Source: Spartobacteria bacterium (GTDB taxonomy: Bacteria; Verrucomicrobiota; Verrucomicrobiia; Chthoniobacterales; UBA6821). From it: DNA of 64,000 bases. The notes beneath the pieces are model-generated. The model saw only the letters and a list, made by a program, of their open reading frames with translations, had not been told where the DNA came from and ran no database searches. Shown here piece after piece: positions 37,319 through 45,308 of this stretch. The position numbers and the translations under genes are program-made. The stretch covers positions 320,612 to 384,611 of the forward strand of contig CANIVT010000001.1 of NCBI GenBank assembly GCA_947471565.1, read 5' to 3'. How positions within the stretch are numbered: the first letter of the stretch is position 1; the number at the start of each line of letters is the position of its first letter.

Positions 37319-37403
37319 AGATGCTCTTAAAAAAAGTGATTTCTTTTCTCAAATCAAGAAAAAGTGACATCAAACCGGTCATCAGGTGTCCGGATTAGAT
37401 AAT

Positions 37404-37829
37404 TTACTTCATCCCTGAGCGAACTTTTTGCAGCAACTCACGATTTGAGGTCAATTCCCGGCAGAGAGACTCGATCGCCCCCAAGGAAGAGGAACTCAAG
37501 TGATGTTCCATACCCTCCACATCACGCTCCACCTCGGACTCGGAAATGCCAAGCAATCTCAGGAACTCAGTCAGGATCCGGTGTCGATCGATCACAGCTC
37601 TGGCAATGGCTCGCCCCTCATCCGTCAGGATCAGGCCACGGTAACGCTCATGCTTGACGAATCCCTCGGCATCAAGGCGCTTGACCATGTTGGTCACGCT
37701 CGCCTGAGAGATCCCGAGACTCAGCGCAATGTCGACCACACGGGCATAACCCTTGGAATCAATCAGTTCCTGGATCCGTTCGAGATAGTCCTCCACGGCC
37801 GAAGATGACCTTTTTCCTGATTTGATCAT
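37404..37829 (-). CDS. mntR: Manganese-dependent transcriptional regulator (MntR/DtxR family)
   Basis: This 141-residue metal-sensing repressor has the N-terminal helix with metal-ligand pattern VEDYLERIQEL. The DNA-binding helix-turn-helix is GYARVVDIALSLGISQASVTNMVKRL, the wing follows with YRGLILTDEGRAIA, and further ligands are in VERDVEGMEHHLS. There is no SH3-like third domain, so it is MntR-type. It is divergent from mntH, with a palindrome between the genes that is its likely operator. Confidence 0.92.
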   Translation of the reverse strand: MIKSGKRSSSAVEDYLERIQELIDSKGYARVVDIALSLGISQASVTNMVKRLDAEGFVKHERYRGLILTDEGRAIARAVIDRHRILTEFLRLLGISESEVERDVEGMEHHLSSSSLGAIESLCRELTSNRELLQKVRSGMK

Positions 37830-37865
37830 AACGAGAGATCTTGGGGGGCTTTTTCCAGAAAGGAA

Positions 37866-37894
37866 TTGATTCAGAATCTATAGTCTCGTATAAA
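37866..37894 (+). promoter_or_regulatory. mntH: Predicted mntH promoter
   Basis: TTGATT (37866-37871) and TATAAA (37889-37894) are separated by 17 bp. The start of transcription would fall in the palindromic operator immediately downstream, and mntH starts at 37918, giving a very short leader. Confidence 0.7.
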
Positions 37895-37895
37895 G

Positions 37896-37915
37896 AAATT
37901 AGCCAAGGCTAATTT
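37896..37915. promoter_or_regulatory. Predicted MntR operator
   Basis: AAATTAGCCAAGGCTAATTT has 9-bp inverted arms with a two-base centre. TTAGCC/GGCTAA arms are close to the DtxR/MntR-type operators described in other bacteria. It directly follows the -10 box of the predicted mntH promoter and ends 2 bp before the start codon. Metal-loaded MntR bound here would block transcription. Confidence 0.75.
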
Positions 37916-37917
37916 TT

Positions 37918-39228
37918 ATGGAGACACCTCATCATCCCAGCCTGCCGGAAGTTCATCGCTCCATCGATCTTCCTGCCCACCCTTCGTTTTGGCGCAAACT
38001 GATAGCCTTTGCCGGCCCCGGTTACCTTGTGGCGGTCGGTTACATGGATCCGGGTAACTGGGCGACCGATCTGGCGGGCGGATCACGTTTTAACTACGCG
38101 CTCCTCTCCGTGATCCTGCTTTCAAGCCTCATGGCTATGTTCCTGCAGCGACTTTCGCTCAAACTCGGGATCGTCACCGGCCATGATCTCGCCCAGAGTT
38201 GCAGGCTTCACTATGGCAAGGCGGCGGCCATTCCTCTCTGGATCGCTGCGGAGATCGCCATTGCCGCATGCGATCTTGCGGAGGTGATCGGATCGGCGGT
38301 CGCGCTCAACCTCCTCTTTCATCTTCCCCTCCTCGCGGGTGTCCTGATCACCACGCTCGACGTGCTGTTCCTGCTGATGCTCCAGCAACGGGGCTTCCGC
38401 TATATCGAGGCGCTGGTGATTGTCTTGATCGGGACCATTGCAGTCTGTTTCGGCATGGAGATCTTCTTTTCCAAACCCGAACTTGCCGGAGTGCTTGCCG
38501 GATTCATCCCATCACCCTCGGTAGTGACCGATCCGGCCAAACTCTTCATCGCCATCGGCATTCTTGGCGCCACCGTGATGCCCCACAACCTCTACCTGCA
38601 CTCCTCCATCGTGCAGACAAGACGCTATCCGCTCGACATCCTTGGAAAAAAGGAAGCCGTCCGCTTCGCAACCATCGACTCCAACATCGCTCTGACCATC
38701 GCGATGGCCATCAATGCCGCCATCTTGATTCTCTCGGCCGCAACCTTTCACCGCGCAGGACGCACTGATGTGGCCGAAATCCAGGAGGCGTACCATCTTC
38801 TCACACCGATGATCGGAGTCGGCGGAGCCAGCACGCTCTTTGCCGTGGCGCTTCTGGCAGCGGGTCAGAACAGTACTTTTACCGGCACTCTTGCCGGGCA
38901 GATTGTCATGGAGGGATTCGTCCACATCAGGATCCCGGCATGGGCACGTCGGCTGCTGACCAGGCTCATCGCCATCATCCCGGCCGTCATCGTGATCTCC
39001 ATTGCCGGCGAAGGTGCGACGACGCACCTCCTGCTGCTCAGCCAAGTCATCCTGAGCATGCAATTGAGCTTTGCGGTGATCCCGTTGTTACACTTTACCG
39101 GAAATCGCCGGATCATGGGGGAATTTGTCGATCCGGCGTGGGTCCGTCTTTCAGGTTGGATGATGGCGGCGGTGATCGCCGGACTCAATCTCTGGCTCCT
39201 CATCCTGCAATTCCGGACGGGATTCTAA
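37918..39228 (+). CDS. mntH: Manganese/divalent-metal transporter (Nramp, MntH)
   Basis: This 436-residue proton-coupled divalent metal importer has about 11 membrane helices. The metal-binding motif in TM1 is [12 protein letters not shown] (Asp-Pro-Gly-Asn), and the TM6 motif is [15 protein letters not shown] (Met-Pro-His). The consensus transport loop is [22 protein letters not shown]. Manganese preference is inferred from the adjacent mntR. The methyltransferase gene follows 2 bp after the stop. Confidence 0.95.
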   Translation: METPHHPSLPEVHRSIDLPAHPSFWRKLIAFAGPGYLVAVGYMDPGNWATDLAGGSRFNYALLSVILLSSLMAMFLQRLSLKLGIVTGHDLAQSCRLHYGKAAAIPLWIAAEIAIAACDLAEVIGSAVALNLLFHLPLLAGVLITTLDVLFLLMLQQRGFRYIEALVIVLIGTIAVCFGMEIFFSKPELAGVLAGFIPSPSVVTDPAKLFIAIGILGATVMPHNLYLHSSIVQTRRYPLDILGKKEAVRFATIDSNIALTIAMAINAAILILSAATFHRAGRTDVAEIQEAYHLLTPMIGVGGASTLFAVALLAAGQNSTFTGTLAGQIVMEGFVHIRIPAWARRLLTRLIAIIPAVIVISIAGEGATTHLLLLSQVILSMQLSFAVIPLLHFTGNRRIMGEFVDPAWVRLSGWMMAAVIAGLNLWLLILQFRTGF

Positions 39229-39230
39229 AC

Positions 39231-40079
39231 ATGGGCGTAAACGGCCACGAACTGCTTGCCAGCGGGTCTGGACAGCGCCTGGAGCACTGGTGCGGACGGG
39301 TGGTCCTGCGCCCGGAAACGGCTGCGGTCTGGCCATGGGCTCAAGGCAAAGACCTCCCGGAGTGGGACGGCCTCTACCATGGAAACGCAGCGTCCGGAGG
39401 ATCTTGGGAATGGAGGAACCCTCTCCCCGATGCCAGTGCCGTGCACTACGGGAACCTTTCCTTTCTCGTCAAACCGACCGCCTCCAAGCACCTGGGACTC
39501 TTTCCTGAACAACAGGCGAATTGGGATTGGGTGACCGAGACGCTCTCGTTTGCATCCGGGAAGCAAGCTCCGGAAATCCTGAATCTCTTCGGCTACACCG
39601 GCGGGGCCACCTTGGCAGCCGCCGCAGCAGGCGCAGCCGTCACTCATGTCGATGCCTCCAAGGCGATGGTCTCCTGGTGCTCGGATAATGCCCGCCTCTC
39701 GTGCCTGGCAAACGCCCCGATCCGATACATTGTCGAGGATTCCATGACCTTCCTTCAGCGGGATATCCGGCGGGGCAACCGCTACGACGCAGTCATCATG
39801 GATCCACCACCCTACGGACGAGGCAAGCGAGGCGAACTCTGGAAGCTCTCGGAGCACCTTCCCTCGCTTCTCGAGGCGACCATTTCCGTACTCTCAGAGA
39901 CCCCTCTCTTCATTCTCCTCAATACCTACACCGACGATCTTGATGCGGAGGCTGGCGAGTTGCTGGAGACCATGACCCGCAGCCTTCCCGGATCCGTCAA
40001 AACCGTCCCTCTCGGCCTGACTGGAAGCATTGATGCCAGATTCCTCCCCTTGGGAAAGGCACACCGCTGGACTCCCTGA
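39231..40079 (+). CDS. Class I SAM-dependent methyltransferase (RlmI-like)
   Basis: This 282-residue protein starts at 39231 (MGVNGHELLASGSGQRLEHW); a much longer open frame to 38940 lies on mntH and is rejected. The SAM-binding motif is ILNLFGYTGGATLAAAAAGA. The catalytic DPPPYGRGKRGE box resembles those of RlmI/RlmKL-type rRNA methyltransferases. The N-terminal PUA domain of RlmI is missing. The substrate is probably RNA, but this is inferred. It follows mntH by 2 bp, so it may share its metal-regulated transcript. Confidence 0.8.
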   Translation: MGVNGHELLASGSGQRLEHWCGRVVLRPETAAVWPWAQGKDLPEWDGLYHGNAASGGSWEWRNPLPDASAVHYGNLSFLVKPTASKHLGLFPEQQANWDWVTETLSFASGKQAPEILNLFGYTGGATLAAAAAGAAVTHVDASKAMVSWCSDNARLSCLANAPIRYIVEDSMTFLQRDIRRGNRYDAVIMDPPPYGRGKRGELWKLSEHLPSLLEATISVLSETPLFILLNTYTDDLDAEAGELLETMTRSLPGSVKTVPLGLTGSIDARFLPLGKAHRWTP

Positions 40080-40165
40080 TGCCGGGAAGAATCGAAGCCC
40101 TTCTTGCCAACAGGTCGGCATCTGCGATCCTTGGATTGAGAACTCCACCCCATTACCCATATCCC

Positions 40166-40597
40166 ATGACCGATTCCAAACACCCCGCCGCCGAAAAACT
40201 CGAAAGCAGCCAGGCCCATGCCAAGAAAGCATTGGAGACAGCCACCAGCGCCGCGCGTGACGTGGCCGAAACCGCCAAGCAAAGCGCCCGCGAGGCCTAC
40301 GGAGCAGGACGCGAGGAACTCCGTGCCGCCGCCACCGACTTGAAGGACGCCGCCCGCTCCACGTACGCCGACCTCTCGAAATCCGCCAAGGCCAAGTACG
40401 GCGAGATCTCGGGGCAGGCCCGCGAGCAATACGGTGACCTTGCCGATCGAGCCGGGGAAGCCGTTGCCGAATACCGCGACCAGATCGAGGATCTCGCCGA
40501 TCAGGCCGAGGATTACGTTCGGGACAATCCTTTCCGCGCCGTCGGCATCACCTTTGCCGCTGGACTCGTCCTCGGACTGCTGCTTCGCCGCCGCTAA
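40166..40597 (+). CDS. DUF883/ElaB-YqjD-like membrane-anchored protein
   Basis: This 143-residue protein starts at 40166 (MTDSKHPAAEKLESSQAHAK). A long amphipathic, heptad-rich helical region is rich in Ala, Lys, Glu and Tyr, with repeats such as YGAGREELRAAATDLKDAA and KYGEISGQAREQYGDLADRAG. The end is a single hydrophobic helix preceded by DNPFRAVGITFAAG and followed by LRRR, the DUF883/YqjD signature. E. coli YqjD binds ribosomes in stationary phase; whether this one does is unknown. It is first of a trio. Confidence 0.82.
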   Translation: MTDSKHPAAEKLESSQAHAKKALETATSAARDVAETAKQSAREAYGAGREELRAAATDLKDAARSTYADLSKSAKAKYGEISGQAREQYGDLADRAGEAVAEYRDQIEDLADQAEDYVRDNPFRAVGITFAAGLVLGLLLRRR

Positions 40598-40617
40598 TCT
40601 CTGGCCACCTTTCAATC

Positions 40618-41028
40618 ATGAGCTCGCAGGAACTTCCCGGAGGCATTCCCTCTCGGATCACCGGCCTCGCCGCCGGCCTCCTGCGTCATGGATTGACGCT
40701 CGGGGCTCTGGCAGCGGCCGAGGGGCGTCTTCTTCTACGTCAGAGCATCGTCACCCTGCTTCTGGCCGTTGCCATGACCGTCGCAGGCATCATTGCTTAT
40801 GTGGCCTTGATCGGAGCCGTCGTCGCCCTGCTTGCCATCAAACTCTCCTGGGGATGGCCCGTCTCACTAGCTGCCGCCGGAATGATCCATCTGGCCATGC
40901 TGGGGATTCTTTTCTCCATCCTTCGGACGAAATCACTACCCCGTCCCTTCGAGGGAACTTCGGCGGAACTTCAGAGGGATCTGGAAAGCCTCAGCCGCTT
41001 TAGTAACGGCAACCGCTCCCGGCCATGA
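40618..41028 (+). CDS. YqjE-like phage-holin-superfamily membrane protein
   Basis: This 136-residue protein has two long hydrophobic segments (IVTLLLAVAMTVAGIIAYVALIGAVVALLAI and VSLAAAGMIHLAMLGILFSIL), linked by a short LSWGWP turn. It matches the holin-X/YqjE pattern. It sits between a YqjD-like gene and a YqjK-like gene, the order of E. coli yqjDEK. The stop overlaps the next start in ATGA. Confidence 0.75.
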   Translation: MSSQELPGGIPSRITGLAAGLLRHGLTLGALAAAEGRLLLRQSIVTLLLAVAMTVAGIIAYVALIGAVVALLAIKLSWGWPVSLAAAGMIHLAMLGILFSILRTKSLPRPFEGTSAELQRDLESLSRFSNGNRSRP

Positions 41029-41426
41029 CCACCCCGTCCGACCTGATCCGTCTCCAGCAGGCCGTCCGAGAAAGCCGCTCCGACCTCTCACGCGAATATT
41101 CGGGATTGGTCCACGAACTCGATTTCCGTCGTCGTTTCACCGAATCGGTGAAACGCCACCCTCTGGGCTGGATCGGTGGTGCTGTTTCCGCAGGACTTCT
41201 GGCCACGCTGTTCGGAACAGGAAGCCGCAAAAAGACTCCCTCCCCAACCGCCGCCTCGGCACCCGTCGCCGCCTCTACGCTCGGTCGTGCCGGATGGATC
41301 GCAGGTGCATTGGAAACGGGACGGATCCTCTATCCCGTGGTGAAGCCGATTTTGATGCCTGTGATCTCGGAGCTTCTCGGCAACATCGCCCGCTCCGGCC
41401 TTGCCAAGAAAGGGCGACTCCCCTAG
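41025..41426 (+). CDS. YqjK-like hypothetical protein, third of trio
   Basis: This 133-residue protein contains a basic N-terminal helix (DLIRLQQAVRESRSDLSREY) and one hydrophobic segment (HPLGWIGGAVSAGLLATLFG). A Pro/Ala-rich linker and a second weak helix with TGRILYPVVKPILMPVISEL follow. It overlaps the holin-like gene by 4 bp. The YqjK resemblance comes from gene order more than from sequence. Confidence 0.6.
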   Translation: MTTPSDLIRLQQAVRESRSDLSREYSGLVHELDFRRRFTESVKRHPLGWIGGAVSAGLLATLFGTGSRKKTPSPTAASAPVAASTLGRAGWIAGALETGRILYPVVKPILMPVISELLGNIARSGLAKKGRLP

Positions 41427-41452
41427 GGATTTCGGCCCCAACTGCATTTCCG

Positions 41453-42532
41453 ATGAGCGAGCATCCCCTCCCCGCACACGTCGACGACTACCTGAATCTC
41501 GGCAAGCAGGCGGAAGCTTCCGATATCCATCTGAGCGTCTCGAGTCCCCCGACCTGCCGGCGCTACGGAACTCTCCTGCCGATGTGGGAGAGCGCCCCCC
41601 TGCTTACCGCAGAGGATACGGAAAAACTTGTTCGAGGATTCCTCGACGAGGCGCAACTGGCCCGCCTTGAGAGCCAAGGGGACGTCGACTTCGCCTACAC
41701 CAATGCGACGGGCCGCTACCGCACGAGTGTGGTGCGCCAGCGCCTCGGCTATGACCTCGCCTTCCGCATCATCTCGAGCAACCTCCGCACCCTTGACGAC
41801 CTTGGGATGCCTCCCCAGCTCAAACTCCTGACCCAGTACCACAACGGCCTTGTGCTCGTCACCGGACCCATGGGTAGCGGGAAGACCACGACGCTCGCCG
41901 CACTGGTGCAGGAGATCAACCTCCACCGCAGCGACCACATCATCACGCTGGAGGAACCTATCGAGTACATCATCCCGTCCGCGGGATGCCAGGTCACCCA
42001 GCGCGAGGTCCACACCCACACCAAATCGTTTGCGGCCGCCCTGCGCGGTGCCCTCCGTGAGGATCCCGACATCATCATGGTCGGCGAGATGCGTGACCTC
42101 GAGACCATCCAACTCGCCATCTCGGCTTCCGAAACGGGTCACCTCGTGCTCGGCACCCTGCATACCAGCAACGCGCCCCGCACTCTCGACCGACTTCTCG
42201 ATGTCTTCCCGAGCGACCAGCGCGACCAGATCCGCATCATGGTCAGCGAATCCCTCCGGGGCATCGTCAGCCAGCAACTCATCCCCCGCGCAGACGGTTC
42301 GGGCCGGGCCGTGGCCATGGAGATCATGCTCAACTCACCTGCCATTGCGAACGTCATCCGCGAGGCCAAGACCTTCATGCTTCCAGGCATCATCCAGACC
42401 GGGAAGAAAGCAGGCATGATCCTCATGGATGAATCCGTGGCCGAACTCTACCGCCAGGGCATCATCACGGCCGAGGAGGCCCTGTATCGTGCCGAAAACA
42501 AGGCCGAGATGAGAAACGTCTGCGGAATCTGA
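41453..42532 (+). CDS. pilT: Type IV pilus retraction ATPase PilT, copy 1
   Basis: This 359-residue motor ATPase is predicted to drive pilus retraction. I start at 41453 (MSEHPLPAHVDDYLNLGK). PilT hallmarks are EASDIHLSVSSPPTCRRYG, Walker A GPMGSGKTTTLAAL, EEPIEYIIPSAGCQVTQREV, Walker B DIIMVGEMRDLETI and the His-box end LVLGTLHTSNAPRTLDRLLD. The C-terminal IANVIREAKTFMLPGIIQTG is the expected PilT tail. It is 13 bp upstream of copy 2. Confidence 0.95.
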   Translation: MSEHPLPAHVDDYLNLGKQAEASDIHLSVSSPPTCRRYGTLLPMWESAPLLTAEDTEKLVRGFLDEAQLARLESQGDVDFAYTNATGRYRTSVVRQRLGYDLAFRIISSNLRTLDDLGMPPQLKLLTQYHNGLVLVTGPMGSGKTTTLAALVQEINLHRSDHIITLEEPIEYIIPSAGCQVTQREVHTHTKSFAAALRGALREDPDIIMVGEMRDLETIQLAISASETGHLVLGTLHTSNAPRTLDRLLDVFPSDQRDQIRIMVSESLRGIVSQQLIPRADGSGRAVAMEIMLNSPAIANVIREAKTFMLPGIIQTGKKAGMILMDESVAELYRQGIITAEEALYRAENKAEMRNVCGI

Positions 42533-42545
42533 CCCCACACAATCC

Positions 42546-43643
42546 ATGGCCTACATCGACGCATTCTTTCAGGCTCTCGTGGAATACGGTGCCTCCGACC
42601 TCCACCTCTCCGAGGGACAGCCTCCCAAAATCCGGCGCCATGGCGAGATCGTCCCGATCAGGGAGGAACCGCTGACCAGGGATGAGATGAGCTACATGCT
42701 CAGCGAAATCTGCACACCCCAGAAATGGCAGAAATACGAGGAGTGCGGCGACCTCGACTTCGCCTACCAGATGGACAAGAACAGCCGTTTTCGCTGCAAC
42801 TACCTCAAGCAGGCCCACGGCTACGGCGCGGTCTTCCGCATCATCCCGACCAAGATCCTCACGCTCGAGCAACTCAATGTCCCCGAGGTCATCAAGGAAT
42901 TTGGAGACATGCGCGGCGGTATCGTTCTGGTGACCGGGCCCACCGGCTCGGGCAAGAGCACGACGCTGGCGGCGCTCATCGATTACATCAACACGAACTA
43001 CGGCCGCCACATCGTCACGATCGAGGAACCGATCGAGTTCGTGCACCGCAACAAAAAGAGCATCATCACCCAGCGCGAAGTGCCTGAACATGCCCCCAAC
43101 TTCGCGGCCGGCCTCAAGGCAGCCCTCCGCGAGGACGCCGACATCGTGCTTGTCGGCGAAATGCGTGATCTCGAAACCATCTCCCTTGCCCTGACGGCGG
43201 CGGAGACCGGACTTCTCGTCTTTGGAACCCTTCATACCAACAACGCCCGCAAGACCGTCGACCGCATGATCGATGCCTTTCCGGCCGACCAGCAGGCACA
43301 GGTCCGCACCATGCTGGCCTCCTCCCTACGCGGCGTCGTGGCACAACTCCTCTTCAAAAAAGCCGACGGCAAGGGCCGCGTGGCCATCAACGAGATCTTG
43401 AAGGTCAACAACGCCGTTTCCGCGATCATCCGCGAGGGGGCGACCCAGAAACTTCAGGACGTCATCGTCGCCGGTAAATCCGAGGGCATGCAGTTCATGG
43501 ACGATGCCATCTGGGAGAAGATGCTCGACGGCACCATCTCGCCGCACGAGGCCTACATGAAGGCGATCGACAAGAACCGCTTCAAGGGAGCCCTTCCCCC
43601 TGAAGAGGCCGACCTCGCCAACGCCTCGGGAGGAGCCGCTTGA
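42546..43643 (+). CDS. pilT: Type IV pilus retraction ATPase PilT, copy 2
   Basis: This 365-residue second retraction-type motor has SDLHLSEGQPPKIRRHGEI at the start, Walker A GPTGSGKSTTLAAL, EEPIEFVHRNKKSIITQREV, Walker B DIVLVGEMRDLETI and the box LVFGTLHTNNARKTVDRMID. The N-terminal DLDFAYQMDKNSRFRCNY region is canonical PilT. Differences from copy 1 in the C-terminal tail (AIIREGATQKLQDVIVAG) suggest distinct regulation. It overlaps coaX in TTGA. Confidence 0.95.
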   Translation: MAYIDAFFQALVEYGASDLHLSEGQPPKIRRHGEIVPIREEPLTRDEMSYMLSEICTPQKWQKYEECGDLDFAYQMDKNSRFRCNYLKQAHGYGAVFRIIPTKILTLEQLNVPEVIKEFGDMRGGIVLVTGPTGSGKSTTLAALIDYINTNYGRHIVTIEEPIEFVHRNKKSIITQREVPEHAPNFAAGLKAALREDADIVLVGEMRDLETISLALTAAETGLLVFGTLHTNNARKTVDRMIDAFPADQQAQVRTMLASSLRGVVAQLLFKKADGKGRVAINEILKVNNAVSAIIREGATQKLQDVIVAGKSEGMQFMDDAIWEKMLDGTISPHEAYMKAIDKNRFKGALPPEEADLANASGGAA

Positions 43644-44401
43644 CCCGGACAAAAGTCTCCCGCCCCCGGAAGGTCCTGCTGATCGACGTCAGCAACTCCT
43701 TCACCAAGGTTGCTGTGGCATCGGGACGCAGGATCGGACCAGTTCGCAGGATCCCCACGTCAGGACTCCGGAAATCGGATTTCTCAGCCACCAAGGCCGA
43801 CCTAGCGGTCATCGCCTCGGTGGTACCCCGGGTCAATACCCTCATCGCCTCAGCGCTCCCCTGCCCTGCCCTGTGGGTGGATCACCGGGTGCCGGGAGGT
43901 GTGGAGATTAACTACCCGAACCCTTCCTCGATCGGATCTGATCGCCTGGCCAATGCGGCAGCCGCCGTCAATCTGGGCAAATTGCCCGCTATCGTCGTTG
44001 ATTTTGGAACGGCGGTGACCTTTGACGTGATCGATGAGAAAGGCCGCTATCTCGGTGGCGTGATCGCTCCGGGACTGCCGACTGCGGCCGCAGCCTTGCA
44101 CGAACGCACCGCCCTGCTGCCTCTGACGAAAATCACCGCCATCCGAAACAGCGTCGGCAAAAGCACTGCCGAGGCGATCCGTATTGGCCTTCTGCTCGGG
44201 GCGGCCGGACTCATTAGGGAGACGGTTTTCGGGATCACCCGGGAGGCCTTCCCTGGAACGAAACCCCATGTGCTGGCCACGGGAGGGGACGCGGAACTCG
44301 TCGACAAAATAACACGCCGTAACGGCTCTCCCGTCATCGATAAGGTCGACCCCCTGCTGACCCTGCGGGGATTGCTCGCCATTGCGGAAAAGAATCCCTG
44401 A
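43640..44401 (+). CDS. coaX: Type III pantothenate kinase
   Basis: This 253-residue ASKHA-fold enzyme phosphorylates pantothenate, the first step of CoA synthesis. The start is a TTG that overlaps the pilT stop (TTGA), with AGGAG seven bases upstream. Hallmarks are LLIDVSNSFTKVAV (phosphate-1 loop), GSDRLANAAAAVNL, VVDFGTAVTFDVIDEKGRYLGGVIAPG (phosphate-2 loop) and ATGGDAELV (adenosine motif). DVSN replaces the more common DxGN at the first loop. Its end is convergent with the vapC-like gene. Confidence 0.92.
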   Translation: MTRTKVSRPRKVLLIDVSNSFTKVAVASGRRIGPVRRIPTSGLRKSDFSATKADLAVIASVVPRVNTLIASALPCPALWVDHRVPGGVEINYPNPSSIGSDRLANAAAAVNLGKLPAIVVDFGTAVTFDVIDEKGRYLGGVIAPGLPTAAAALHERTALLPLTKITAIRNSVGKSTAEAIRIGLLLGAAGLIRETVFGITREAFPGTKPHVLATGGDAELVDKITRRNGSPVIDKVDPLLTLRGLLAIAEKNP

Positions 44402-44405
44402 GCGC

Positions 44406-44849
44406 TTACTCTTTCAGCGGATTGATCACCTCAATCTCCTCAAACTGAAGAAAATCCGTATCAGCCGTGTAGATCACACGAATCCCGTGCTCCCTCATCA
44501 GCACCGCGGTCCGGATGTCAAAAAAGAGATTGCCGACGGGAGCGTGCAAACCCTTCATCACACGTGACAAATTCTGCAGATGATTGGGTCCAGCACTGAT
44601 CATACTCAAAGACGGAACATCCAAGACAGCGTGCAGGAACGCGATGGCCTCGCTTGCCTGAAGCGGCCTTGGGAAGACCCTCGCATGAGTCGAGACCCTC
44701 AGAAACTCATAGAAAATACCCTCCGTCAGAAACCACTGACCTCGAGATCCCCTGATCGTTTCCAAAAAATTACGGGCCCTGTCGTTCTCCGGGCAATCGC
44801 CGTTCGCGGCATACAGCAGGATATTGGTGTCGATGACTCCGCTTTTCAT
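44406..44849 (-). CDS. vapC: PIN-domain toxin (VapC-like)
   Basis: This 147-residue PIN-fold ribonuclease is the likely toxin of a type II toxin-antitoxin pair. The acidic metal ligands are visible in VIDTNILLYAANG, then LTEGIFYEFLRV, and near the end YTADTDFLQF. Its start overlaps the antitoxin stop in ATGA. Convergence with coaX leaves only 4 bp between stops. Confidence 0.87.
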   Translation of the reverse strand: MKSGVIDTNILLYAANGDCPENDRARNFLETIRGSRGQWFLTEGIFYEFLRVSTHARVFPRPLQASEAIAFLHAVLDVPSLSMISAGPNHLQNLSRVMKGLHAPVGNLFFDIRTAVLMREHGIRVIYTADTDFLQFEEIEVINPLKE

Positions 44850-45076
44850 TTCTCCATGAGGACTTCCAAGGCATCACGATCGGCGAGATTCACGGTAGGT
44901 CGCCCCATGGAGAAACTCGGCAGCGGTTCGGATTTGCGTATTTTCCTCCGACAACCCAGCAAACCAAGGCGTAGAAACTCATTGGCCAAATCGGACATGT
45001 CCCGTCCCTCGGCGTGTGCTTCCTCACGGATTCCCTCAAGAATGGCATCTTCAAGCACCAGCGTTGTTCTCTTCAT
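44846..45076 (-). CDS. vapB: Antitoxin of the VapBC pair (ribbon-helix-helix type)
   Basis: This is a ~76-residue protein with an N-terminal RHH motif, KRTTLVLEDAILEGIREEA, then HAEGRDMSDLANEFLRLGLL. A C-terminal toxin-binding tail contains PSFSMGRPTVNLADRDALEVL. I start at 45076 (MKRTTLVL); an ATG at 45088 adds MYEC. RHH antitoxins usually bind their own promoter, and two ACATACGT words just upstream fit that role. Confidence 0.82.
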   Translation of the reverse strand: MKRTTLVLEDAILEGIREEAHAEGRDMSDLANEFLRLGLLGCRRKIRKSEPLPSFSMGRPTVNLADRDALEVLMEK

Positions 45077-45084
45077 ACATTCAT

Positions 45085-45108
45085 ACATACGTCATAAACA
45101 TACGTATG
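45085..45108. promoter_or_regulatory. Candidate VapB operator (direct repeat)
   Basis: ACATACGTCAT (45085-45095) and ACATACGTATG (45098-45108) repeat an 8-base core 13 bp apart. The second contains the palindrome CATACGTATG. The first overlaps the upstream possible start of vapB. Spacing suits two RHH dimers on adjacent turns. Confidence 0.55.
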
Positions 45109-45308
45109 CAAGGAACGAATTCTCCGTCAGCCTTACAGAGGTCTGACGCCATCGCCTCTCGGAACCCGTGGCTGCCTACGGGCTGTCATTCAATCAGCGT
45201 CTTCCGCTCCGCTGCTCAGCGATTGGGTTCAGATTGCAAATTTCAGGTTTCGGATTTCATCGCCCCATGACTCTTGCCGCACCACATTCGCATCCCTAGA
45301 TTGATACA

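Noticed and set aside
38940-39230. N-terminal extension of the methyltransferase into mntH
   Set aside because: The extension overlaps mntH in another frame and gives a compositionally odd His/Arg-rich sequence; the ATG at 39231 fits the family.
45109-45308. 200-bp gap upstream of dnaE examined for a tRNA or pseudogene
   Set aside because: No cloverleaf or coding remnant seen; it contains only TTCAGATT/TTTCAGGTTT-like short words and the possible dnaE promoter.
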